Shown here: piece by piece, positions 8,582 through 15,445 of the stretch
Position numbering within the stretch: position 1 is the first letter of the stretch
Layout of the letters: each line of letters begins with the position of its first letter
NCBI RefSeq assembly: GCF_965342175.1
Contig: NZ_CBDRBL010000004.1
Span: forward strand, 62,001 to 126,000
DNA length: 64,000 bases
Direction of reading: 5' to 3'
Origin: Actinacidiphila sp965342175
GTDB lineage: Bacteria > Actinomycetota > Actinomycetes > Streptomycetales > Streptomycetaceae
The notes under the pieces: model-generated
Databases searched by the model: none
What the model was told of the DNA's origin: nothing
What the model saw: the letters and a program-made list of their open reading frames with translations, nothing else
Made by a program: the position numbers and the translations under genes

Positions 8582-9678
8582 GACTGTGCCTCGGCCTCCA
8601 GCTCGGCCCTCAGCATCGCGGCCTGCTCACGCAGCTGCGGGGTGGGCTCGGCATAGACGTGTGCGAACATCTCCATCGGGTCGAGGACCGGGTCCTCGTT
8701 CATCCGCTCGCGCAGCGCGGCGGCCATCCGCTCCGCCTCCTCCGCGGTGTCGCGGACCAGCGCCTCGTCGAGCAGGTCGCGCTCGCGCAGGGCGCGCTCG
8801 AGCACCGCGATCGGGTCGTGCTCGCGCCAGGCCTCGACCTCGGAGTCCTCCCGGTAGCGGGTGGCGTCGTCGGCGTTGGTGTGCGCGTCCAGACGGTAGG
8901 TGATCGCCTCCACCAGGGTCGGGCCGCCGCCCTCGCGGGCACGGGCGACGGCCTCGGTGAGCACGCGGTGGACGGCCGCGATGTCGTTGCCGTCGACGAG
9001 CCGCCCGGGCATCCCGTAGCCCACGGCCTTGTGGGCCAGCGACGGGGCGGCGGTCTGCTTGGCGAGCGGCACCGAGATGGCGAAGCCGTTGTTCTGTACG
9101 AAAAAGACAACGGGGGAGCGCCACACGGCGGCGAAGTTCAGTGCCTCGTGGAAGTCGCCCTCGCTGGTGCCCCCGTCGCCCACCATGGCGAGCGCCACGA
9201 CGTCGTCGCCCTTGAGCCTGGCCGCGTGCGCGAGGCCCACGGCGTGCGGCAACTGGGTGGCCAGCGGTGTGCTGAGCGGGGCGACGCGGTGCTCGCGCGG
9301 GTCGTAGCCGGTGTGCCAGTCGCCGCGCAGCAGCGTCAGCGCCTCCACGGGGTCCACGCCCCGCGCGACGGCGGCCAGGGTGTCGCGATAACTGGGGAAC
9401 AGCCAGTCCTGGGGCTCGAGGGCGAGCGCCGCGGCGACCTCGCACGCCTCCTGGCCGGTGCTGGAGGGGTAGACGGCGAGCCTGCCCTGCTTGGTCAGCG
9501 CGGTGGCCTGGCGGTTGTAGCGGCGGCCGCGCACCAGCTGTCCGTACATCGCGGTCAGCGTTCCGGCGTCGAGCGCGCCTGCCTCGGGGGTGCCGAGCAG
9601 TCGGTACGGCTCAGGGTCGGGCAGCAGCGGCGCCGGGTCGGTGCGGGGTTGCCAGACGTGCTGGTCCAGGACGGTCAT
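8578..9678 (-). CDS. bkdA: Branched-chain alpha-keto acid dehydrogenase E1 alpha subunit
   Basis: 366 residues. The thiamine-diphosphate motif begins at GDGGTSEGDFHEALNFA and ends with the NN of FFVQNNGFAI. RRYNRQATALTKQGRLAVYP near the start and the C-terminal helix (LDPMEMFAHVYAEPTPQLR) fit E1-alpha of 2-oxo acid dehydrogenases. I prefer the ATG at 9678 because AGGAGG lies about 8 bp upstream; an in-frame start at 9759 would add 27 residues without a good ribosome site and would run through the palindrome at 9734-9747. First gene of the bkdABC operon, divergent from the Lrp-type regulator. Confidence 0.92.
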   Translation of the reverse strand: MTVLDQHVWQPRTDPAPLLPDPEPYRLLGTPEAGALDAGTLTAMYGQLVRGRRYNRQATALTKQGRLAVYPSSTGQEACEVAAALALEPQDWLFPSYRDTLAAVARGVDPVEALTLLRGDWHTGYDPREHRVAPLSTPLATQLPHAVGLAHAARLKGDDVVALAMVGDGGTSEGDFHEALNFAAVWRSPVVFFVQNNGFAISVPLAKQTAAPSLAHKAVGYGMPGRLVDGNDIAAVHRVLTEAVARAREGGGPTLVEAITYRLDAHTNADDATRYREDSEVEAWREHDPIAVLERALRERDLLDEALVRDTAEEAERMAAALRERMNEDPVLDPMEMFAHVYAEPTPQLREQAAMLRAELEAEAQS

Positions 9679-9733
9679 CGCGAGCACCTCCTCGTGGGCG
9701 TGTTCGATCGGGGGAGCGGGTATCGCTTCCCCT

Positions 9734-9747
9734 ACCGATTGTTCGGT
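9734..9747. promoter_or_regulatory. 14-bp palindrome, probable TetR operator upstream of bkdA
   Basis: ACCGATTGTTCGGT has perfect 5-bp arms (ACCGA/TCGGT) and differs at one base of 14 from the reverse complement of the palindrome in front of paaN (12632-12645). It lies 56 bp upstream of the bkdA ATG. The likely ligand is the TetR protein encoded at 10436-11053 (inference). Confidence 0.6.
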
Positions 9748-9782
9748 CGCCGGAGGCATTTTGGCTACAGGTGCGTCCCGCC

Positions 9783-9804
9783 TGTGGACAAACGGTTCTC
9801 CACA
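9783..9804. promoter_or_regulatory. Pair of opposed DnaA boxes in the bkdA-regulator intergenic region
   Basis: TGTGGACAA at 9783-9791 is the exact complement of the Streptomyces consensus box TTGTCCACA. TTCTCCACA at 9796-9804 is a one-mismatch box on the other strand. The 4-bp spacing and opposite orientation resemble box pairs in oriC. Whether DnaA binds here is untested. Confidence 0.5.
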
Positions 9805-9849
9805 ACCTGAGATGGAGCCAGTACGTCCATGCTAGGGAGGCTCGGGGGC

Positions 9850-10368
9850 GTGACGGATTCCCAAATATCTCGAGGCGGCCCCCCGGGACCGCAGGCGCCG
9901 CCGCCGGACACCGGCCCGGCGCCGCGTCCGCTGGACGCCATCGACCGCGCGATCCTGCGCTACCTCCAGGAGGACGGGCGGGCGTCCATACGGTCGGTCG
10001 CGGAGCAGGTCCACGTCTCCCGCGCCAACGCCTACGCCCGGATCAACCGGCTCCTGGAGGACGGGGTCATCCGCGGTTTCACGGCCCGGGTCGACCACGA
10101 ACGCGCAGGTCAAGGCGCATCCGCGTACATCACCTTGAAGATCGTGCAGAACTCCTGGCGCACGGTGCGGGAGAAGCTGCTCGATCTGCCCGGGGTGGCG
10201 CACATCGCCCTGGTGAGCGGGGACTTCGACGTCCTGATGCTGGTCCACACCCCCGACAACCGCAGCCTGCGCGAACTGGTGCTGACCCGCATCCAGGCGG
10301 TGCCCGAGGTGCTCAGCAGCCGCACGCTGATCGTCTTCGAGGAGACCGACCGGGTGCTGACCGACTGA
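9850..10368 (+). CDS. bkdR: Lrp/AsnC-family transcriptional regulator (BkdR-like)
   Basis: 172 residues from the GTG at 9850, chosen because AGGGAGG ends 9 bp upstream; the ATG at 9829 would add 7 residues. The AsnC-type winged helix runs from LDAIDRAILRYLQEDGRASI (residue 28) through VSRANAYARINRLLEDGVI. The ligand-sensing RAM domain follows (about 95-165). Proteins of this type sense amino acids and control branched-chain catabolism. Its divergent position next to bkdA makes it the expected local regulator. The symbol rests on context, not on a known binding site. Confidence 0.85.
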   Translation: MTDSQISRGGPPGPQAPPPDTGPAPRPLDAIDRAILRYLQEDGRASIRSVAEQVHVSRANAYARINRLLEDGVIRGFTARVDHERAGQGASAYITLKIVQNSWRTVREKLLDLPGVAHIALVSGDFDVLMLVHTPDNRSLRELVLTRIQAVPEVLSSRTLIVFEETDRVLTD

Positions 10369-10435
10369 CCCGCCCGCCCGCTCCGCGTTCGTCCGCCACG
10401 GCGTGCTCGTCCCTGCCGGACCGGCTCGGCCGGGG

Positions 10436-11053
10436 TCAGGAGTCGCGCAACCCGTCGAAGGCCAGCCGCACGACGGCGTCCACGACCGCGGCGTCGTCGT
10501 GCTCACGGGTACCGGCCGGGTGCGGCTGGTACCACTCGACTATGGAATTGATCATGCCGAAGAGCAGCCTGGTCGCGAGCCGCGGCTCCACGTCGCCACG
10601 CAGATCGCCCTCCGCCACGGCCGACTTCAGCAGGTCGGCGACCCGGTGGTCGAACTCCCTGCGGCGCTCCATGGCAGCGCGCTCGGTCGTGGTGTTGCCC
10701 CGCACCCGCAGCAGCAGCGTGACGTAGGGCAGCTCCGCCATCAGCACCTCGGTGGTGCGGCGCGTGACGTACTCCAGCCGCTCCACGGCGCGCCCACCGC
10801 TCGCCCCGGGCTCCTCCAGGATGCCGAACAGGCCGTCCAGGGCGCGGCCGACGGCGCGCTCCAACAGCTCTTCCTTGCCCCGCACATGGTGGTAGATCGA
10901 GGACTTGGAGATGCCGGCGGCCCGCGACAGGTGCTCCATGGAGGTGCCGTCGTAACCGCGCTCGATGAAGACCGCCACGGCCACGGCCAGCAGCGAGTCC
11001 GGGGTGTAGGTGTCCCTCTTGGGGGCGGAGGTGTCGCGGTGTGCCATGGTCAC
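10436..11053 (-). CDS. TetR-family transcriptional regulator
   Basis: 205 residues. The N-terminal helix-turn-helix is clear (LLAVAVAVFIERGYDGTSME, then AAGISKSSIYHHVRGKEELL); the rest is an all-helical ligand domain. The GTG at 11053 overlaps the stop of the upstream 3-hydroxyacyl-CoA dehydrogenase gene as GTGA, suggesting coupling; an ATG two codons in (11047) is the alternative. Two nearly identical 14-bp palindromes, upstream of bkdA and in front of paaN, are the obvious candidate operators. The ligand is probably an acyl- or aryl-CoA (inference). Confidence 0.88.
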   Translation of the reverse strand: MTMAHRDTSAPKRDTYTPDSLLAVAVAVFIERGYDGTSMEHLSRAAGISKSSIYHHVRGKEELLERAVGRALDGLFGILEEPGASGGRAVERLEYVTRRTTEVLMAELPYVTLLLRVRGNTTTERAAMERRREFDHRVADLLKSAVAEGDLRGDVEPRLATRLLFGMINSIVEWYQPHPAGTREHDDAAVVDAVVRLAFDGLRDS

Positions 11054-12576
11054 GATGAAAGCAGGCTCCTCTCGGCCGCCGCGCGGCGGTTCAGCGGACG
11101 AGACGGCGCATAGCGCCCGCCCGGGTACGCCTGGTGCAGGTTGCGCAGCACCTCGTGGACCCACCTGGGACCCAGTTCGTCGCCCCAGGCCAGCGGACCG
11201 CGCGGATAGTTCACGCCCAGCCGCATCGCGGTGTCGACGTCCTGCGGCGAGGCCACCTGGCGCGCGACGGCGTCGGCGGCGAAGTCCACCAGCATCGCCA
11301 CGGTACGGGCGACGATCATGCCCGGGACGTCCTCGATGACGCTGACCTGCTTGCCCAGCGCCTGGAACAGCCCGATCGCCGCCTGGAGCGTCTCCGGGCG
11401 CGCCGAGTCGGACGGGGCGAGGGCGATCCGGGTCGCCGCCCGGTAGTCCAGCGCCAGGTCGAACTGGACGTAGTCGACGTCCGGGCCGGTGGTGGCCGGG
11501 GCGCCGTCCGCGAGGTAGAGCCGGCCGCCGCCTGGCAGCTCGATGTACCCGTCGTCGGGGTCGGCGACCTCGCCGTCCAGCACCTCGATACCCGCCTCGG
11601 CGATCATCCGGGGCAGCTCGGCGGCCGGTCCGCGGCCGCCCATGCAGACGGTGACCTCGGCGGGCGGCTTCTCCGGCCCCGCCGTGCGGGCGACCGGGGC
11701 GGCCGCGCCCTCGGTGTGGTCGTACCAGCCCCGCCCGCTCTTGCGGCCCAGCCGCCCGGACTCCACCAGCCGCCGCTGGGCGAGCGAGGGGGTGAACTTG
11801 GGGTCCTGGTAGAAGGAGTCCCACACCGAGCGGGTGACGGCTTCGTTGACGTCCTGGCCGATGAGGTCGGTGAGCTCGAACGGGCCCATCCGGAAGCCGC
11901 CGCTCTCCCGGAGCACCGCGTCGATGGTGGCGGGGTCGGCGACCCGCTCCTCGTGCAGCCGGAAGGCCTCGGCGTAGAAGGGCCGCGCGACGCGGTTGAC
12001 GATGAAGCCCGGAGTGTCGGCGCAGCGCACCGGTGTCTTGCCCCAGGTGGCGGCGGTGTCGTGGGCGGTCCTGGCGGCGGCCTCGTCGGTCGCGGCGCCC
12101 GAGACCACCTCGACCAGCGGAAGCAGGGGGGCGGGGTTGAAGAAGTGCAGCCCGACGAGGCGGCCCGGACGGCGCAGCGCGCCGCCCACGGCGGTCACCG
12201 ACAGGGAGGAGGTGTTGGTGGCCAGCAGGCAGTCCTCGGAGACGACCGACTCCAGGGCGGTGAAGAGCTGCTGCTTGGCGCCCAGGTCCTCCAGGATCGC
12301 CTCGACGACCAGCGACACGCCCGCCAGCTCCTCGATCCCCCGGACGGCCGCGAGCCGCCCACGGGCCGCGTCGCGCTCGGCGGGCGTCAGCCGGCCCTTC
12401 TCCACCAGGCGGTCCAGCCGTTCCCCCAGGGCCCGCTCGGCCTGCTCGGCCCGCCCCGGGCCCGCGTCGTAGAGCCGTACGGGATGCCCCGCCACCAGGG
12501 CGACCTGGGCGATCCCCTGGCCCATCGTCCCCGTGCCCACCACCGCGACCGTGCTGGATCGGTCAAGAGCGCTCAT
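11050..12576 (-). CDS. 3-hydroxyacyl-CoA dehydrogenase (PaaH/FadB2-like, two C-terminal domains)
   Basis: 508 residues, longer than the ~290 of minimal enzymes because the C-terminal 3HCDH module is duplicated. The Rossmann motif VAVVGTGTMGQGIAQVAL lies near the start. The catalytic region LVGLHFFNPAPLLPLVEVV contains the active His, and TPGFIVNRVARPFYAEAF marks the first dimerisation domain. The last ~120 residues (DVPGMIVARTVAMLVDFAAD, NYPRGPLAWGDELG) form the second. It oxidises (S)-3-hydroxyacyl-CoA with NAD+. Start ATG 12576 has an AGGAG site. Divergent from paaN and coupled to the TetR gene, which suggests aromatic or acyl-CoA degradation. Confidence 0.9.
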   Translation of the reverse strand: MSALDRSSTVAVVGTGTMGQGIAQVALVAGHPVRLYDAGPGRAEQAERALGERLDRLVEKGRLTPAERDAARGRLAAVRGIEELAGVSLVVEAILEDLGAKQQLFTALESVVSEDCLLATNTSSLSVTAVGGALRRPGRLVGLHFFNPAPLLPLVEVVSGAATDEAAARTAHDTAATWGKTPVRCADTPGFIVNRVARPFYAEAFRLHEERVADPATIDAVLRESGGFRMGPFELTDLIGQDVNEAVTRSVWDSFYQDPKFTPSLAQRRLVESGRLGRKSGRGWYDHTEGAAAPVARTAGPEKPPAEVTVCMGGRGPAAELPRMIAEAGIEVLDGEVADPDDGYIELPGGGRLYLADGAPATTGPDVDYVQFDLALDYRAATRIALAPSDSARPETLQAAIGLFQALGKQVSVIEDVPGMIVARTVAMLVDFAADAVARQVASPQDVDTAMRLGVNYPRGPLAWGDELGPRWVHEVLRNLHQAYPGGRYAPSRPLNRRAAAERSLLSS

Positions 12577-12598
12577 CGCCGCCACTGCTCCTCGCCGG

Positions 12599-12607
12599 TT
12601 GTCCACA
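12599..12607 (+). promoter_or_regulatory. Perfect DnaA box TTGTCCACA
   Basis: Exact match to the Streptomyces consensus, in the 130-bp intergenic region between the hydroxyacyl-CoA dehydrogenase and paaN, 24 bp from the TetR palindrome. Confidence 0.45.
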
Positions 12608-12623
12608 GCTTGGGTCGGCCCCC

Positions 12624-12651
12624 TTGTCCCGACCGAACATTCGGTTAATCT
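12624..12651 (+). promoter_or_regulatory. Putative paaN promoter
   Basis: TTGTCC (12624-12629) and TAATCT (12646-12651) are separated by 16 bp, a plausible -35/-10 pair for the housekeeping sigma factor. The TetR palindrome fills the spacer, as expected for simple repression. The predicted start would leave a leader of about 50 nt. Confidence 0.45.
12632..12645. promoter_or_regulatory. 14-bp palindrome, probable TetR operator in the paaN promoter
   Basis: ACCGAACATTCGGT has perfect 6-bp arms (ACCGAA/TTCGGT). It lies between the -35 and -10 candidates and between two divergent genes, so one bound repressor could affect both. Confidence 0.65.
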
Positions 12652-12706
12652 AGCGGTGAAGCCAGCACCCTGCCCACCCCATCCAGCTCGACGAGGAGTT
12701 GGCCCC

Positions 12707-14383
12707 ATGGCTGCCGAACCCACCGCTGTCCCGTCGGTCGAGAAGCACCGCGAGACGCTCGACAAGGCGCTCGAGGCGATCCGTACCCGCGAGTACTGGT
12801 CCCCGTACCCCGAGCACCCGAAGGCATACGCGGACGGCGAGACCGCCCAGGCCGCGTTCGACGCCCTGCGCGGCACCCGCTTCGACCTGGACCAGCCCGG
12901 CACCGACGGCTGGACGGGCGGCGAGGTCTCCCCCTACGGCATCGAGCTGGGCGTGGAGTATCCGCACCCGGACGTCGACGCGCTGCTCCCGGCGATGAAG
13001 GCGGCGATGCCCGCCTGGCGCGAGGCCGGTCCGCAGAACCGGGCCCTGGTCTGCCTGGAGATCCTCGCGCGGCTCAACGCGCGCACCACGGAGCTGGCCC
13101 ACACGGTCATGCACACCTCCGGCCAGGCCTTCATGATGGCCTTCCAGGCCGGCGGCCCGCACGCACAGGACCGCGGCCTCGAGGCCGTCGCCTACGCCTA
13201 CGCGGAGCAGACGCGCACCCCCCGCACCGCCGAGTGGGTCAAGCCGCAGGGCAAGCGCGACCCGCTCGCGCTGAGCAAGGACTTCACGGCGGTGCCGCGC
13301 GGCATCGCGCTGGTGATCGGCTGCAACACCTTCCCCACGTGGAACGGCTACCCGGGCCTGTTCGCCTCCCTGGCCACCGGCAACGCGGTCGTGGTCAAGC
13401 CGCACCCGCGCGCGGTGCTCCCCCTGGCGCTGACGGTCGGGATCGCCCGCGAGGTGCTCGCCGACAGCGGCTTCGACCCGAACCTGGTCTGCCTGGCCGC
13501 CGAGCGGCCCGGTGAGGGCCTGGCAAAGACCCTGGCGCTGCGCCCCGAGGTCCGCATCATCGACTACACGGGCTCCACCGCCTTCGGCGACTGGCTGGAG
13601 GAGAACGCCCGCCAGGCCCAGGTCTTCACCGAGAAGGCCGGCGTCAACACCGTGGTCGTCGACTCCACGGACGACTACAAGGGCATGCTGTCCAACCTGG
13701 CGTTCTCGCTGTCCCTGTACAGCGGCCAGATGTGCACCACCCCGCAGAACCTGCTGATCCCGCGCGACGGCATCGCCACCGACGACGGCCACAAGGGCTT
13801 CGACGAGGTGGTCGGCGATCTGTCGGCCGCCGTCGGCGGGCTGCTCGGCGACGACGCCCGGGCCAACGCCCTGCTGGGCGCCCTGGTCAACCCCGAGGTG
13901 AAGGCCCGCCTCGAGGCGGCCGCCTCTCTCGGCGAGGTCGCGCTGCCCTCCCGGGAGGTGCCGAACCCCGACTTCCCGGACGCCGTGGTCCGCACCCCGG
14001 TCATCGTGAAGCTGGACGGCGCCAAGCCGGACGACGAGGCCGCCTACATGTCGGAGTGCTTCGGCCCGGTGGCCTTCGCGGTCGCCATGGACTCCACCGA
14101 GGACTCGGTCGACCTGCTGCGCCGCACCGTGCGCGACAAGGGCGCGATGACGGTCGGCGCCTACACCACCTCCGAGGAGGTGGAGCGGCAGATCGAGGAG
14201 GTCTGCCTGGAGGAGGCCGCCCAGCTCTCCCTCAACCTGACCGGCGGGGTGTACGTCAACCAGACGGCCGCCTTCTCCGACTTCCACGGCTCCGGCGGCA
14301 ACCCGGCCGCCAATGCGGCGCTGTGCGACGGCGCCTTCGTCGCGAGCCGCTTCCGCGTCATCGAGGTCCGCCGCCCGGTCTGA
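12707..14383 (+). CDS. paaN: Phenylacetic acid degradation protein PaaN (aldehyde dehydrogenase family)
   Basis: 558 residues. It is an aldehyde-dehydrogenase fold protein of the PaaN type, with the nucleotide region around ALVIGCNTFPTWNGYPGLFA, EKAGVNTVVVD and the catalytic-Cys segment LYSGQMCTTPQNLLIP. It lacks the fused hydratase domain of proteobacterial PaaZ. The family is associated with phenylacetyl-CoA ring cleavage, but the rest of a paa operon is not in the window. The ATG at 12707 has GAGGAG about 10 bp upstream. Expression is probably controlled by the palindrome in its promoter. A strong hairpin follows the gene. Confidence 0.88.
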   Translation: MAAEPTAVPSVEKHRETLDKALEAIRTREYWSPYPEHPKAYADGETAQAAFDALRGTRFDLDQPGTDGWTGGEVSPYGIELGVEYPHPDVDALLPAMKAAMPAWREAGPQNRALVCLEILARLNARTTELAHTVMHTSGQAFMMAFQAGGPHAQDRGLEAVAYAYAEQTRTPRTAEWVKPQGKRDPLALSKDFTAVPRGIALVIGCNTFPTWNGYPGLFASLATGNAVVVKPHPRAVLPLALTVGIAREVLADSGFDPNLVCLAAERPGEGLAKTLALRPEVRIIDYTGSTAFGDWLEENARQAQVFTEKAGVNTVVVDSTDDYKGMLSNLAFSLSLYSGQMCTTPQNLLIPRDGIATDDGHKGFDEVVGDLSAAVGGLLGDDARANALLGALVNPEVKARLEAAASLGEVALPSREVPNPDFPDAVVRTPVIVKLDGAKPDDEAAYMSECFGPVAFAVAMDSTEDSVDLLRRTVRDKGAMTVGAYTTSEEVERQIEEVCLEEAAQLSLNLTGGVYVNQTAAFSDFHGSGGNPAANAALCDGAFVASRFRVIEVRRPV

Positions 14384-14443
14384 CCGGGCCGCGAGACGCG
14401 CGGGCCCGAGCGGCTCGCGGGCCCGCCGACCCCGACAGCCCGT

Positions 14444-14482
14444 ACGGAGCAGCCCCGTCACTCGCGGACGGGGCTGCTCCGT
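14444..14482 (+). terminator. Strong hairpin after paaN
   Basis: A 16-bp perfect stem (ACGGAGCAGCCCCGTC and its complement) with a 7-nt loop, 60 bp after the paaN stop. Confidence 0.85.
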
Positions 14483-14646
14483 TCCCGCCCGCCGTACGCC
14501 CGCCCGCTCAGGGCCCGGCAGCTGTGCGGCCGACTGCTACCGGGTCTCTTCGCAGGGCATCGGGCCTCGGCCCGGTGGTGAAGCGGATCTGAGAACCGCT
14601 TTGGCTTAGAGGTCGCGCGGATCCGCACTGTTCACCTCAGCCCGGG

Positions 14647-14790
14647 TCACAGCGGTCGGATTCGCTGTTCGATGTACTGCTTCACGGTGCTGAGCGGGGA
14701 GCCGCCGACGCCGACCGATCCGGCGACGTACGAGCCGGACCACAGGCGCTGTGCCCGCCGGTCCTTCAGGGCGGCGAGGATGTCAAGAGC
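14647..14790 (-). pseudogene. C-terminal remnant of an IS200/IS605-family TnpA transposase
   Basis: The minus strand encodes about 48 residues ending in a stop at 14647. They include LKDRRAQRLWSGSYVAGSVG and SPLSTVKQYIEQRI, the C-terminal tail of Y1 (HUH) TnpA proteins. The catalytic HUH and Tyr parts are missing. The remnant abuts the end of the methyltransferase gene, whose stop lies inside it. The stretch 14483-14646 between the paaN terminator and this relic has no gene; it contains a small hairpin (AGCGG/CCGCT around 14582-14600) that may be an insertion-sequence end. Confidence 0.7.
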
Positions 14791-15445
14791 CCACCCGTGC
14801 GTAGCGCTGGATCCAGGCGTGCATCGCGATGGCGGCCGCCGCGCCCGCGTTGATCGACCGCGTGGAGCCGAACTGGGCGATCGAGCAGACCGCCGCGGCG
14901 TGCTTCCACGCCTCGTCCGTCAGACCGGGCCCCTCCTGCCCGAAGAGCAGCACACAGCGCCGGGGCAGCTCGGTGGTCTCCAGCGGCACGGCGCCGGGAA
15001 GGTTGTCGATCCCGATGATCGGCAGGTCCTGCGCGGCCGCCCACGCCGCCAGCGCCGCGACGTCCAGGTGGTGGCGTACATGCTGGTAGCGGTCGGTCAC
15101 CATGGCGCCCCGCCGGTTCCAGCGGCGCCGCCCCACGATGTGCACCTCCTTGGCCAGGAAGGCGTTGGCGGTGCGCACCACGGAACCGATGTTGAAGTCG
15201 TGCTGCCAGTTCTCGACGGCGACATGGAAGTCGTGGCGCCGGGTGTCGAGATCGGCGACGATCGCCTCGCGCGTCCAGTAGCGGTACTCGTCCACCACGT
15301 TGCGGCGGTCGCCGTGCGCGAGCAGTTCGGGGTCGTAGCGCGGGTCCTGCGGCCACGGCCGCGGGTGCGGCCCGACCCCGATCTCGGGGCCGAAGCCGTC
15401 GTCGTACTGCAGCGGCTCGGCCGCGTCGTCCTGGCTGGTGCTCAC
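14783..15445 (-). CDS. SpoU/TrmH-family RNA 2'-O-methyltransferase
   Basis: 220 residues. The three SPOUT/TrmH motifs are present: NIGSVVRTANAF (motif 1), CVLLFGQEGPGLT (motif 2) and FGSTRSINAGAAAAIAMHAW (motif 3). These form the trefoil knot that binds S-adenosylmethionine. The target is probably a tRNA or rRNA ribose, but which one cannot be told. The start is the GTG at 15445, overlapping the stop of the HTTM gene (GTGA). The 3' end runs into a transposase relic, so the last few residues (after about WIQRYAR) may have been replaced. Confidence 0.88.
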   Translation of the reverse strand: MSTSQDDAAEPLQYDDGFGPEIGVGPHPRPWPQDPRYDPELLAHGDRRNVVDEYRYWTREAIVADLDTRRHDFHVAVENWQHDFNIGSVVRTANAFLAKEVHIVGRRRWNRRGAMVTDRYQHVRHHLDVAALAAWAAAQDLPIIGIDNLPGAVPLETTELPRRCVLLFGQEGPGLTDEAWKHAAAVCSIAQFGSTRSINAGAAAAIAMHAWIQRYARVGS

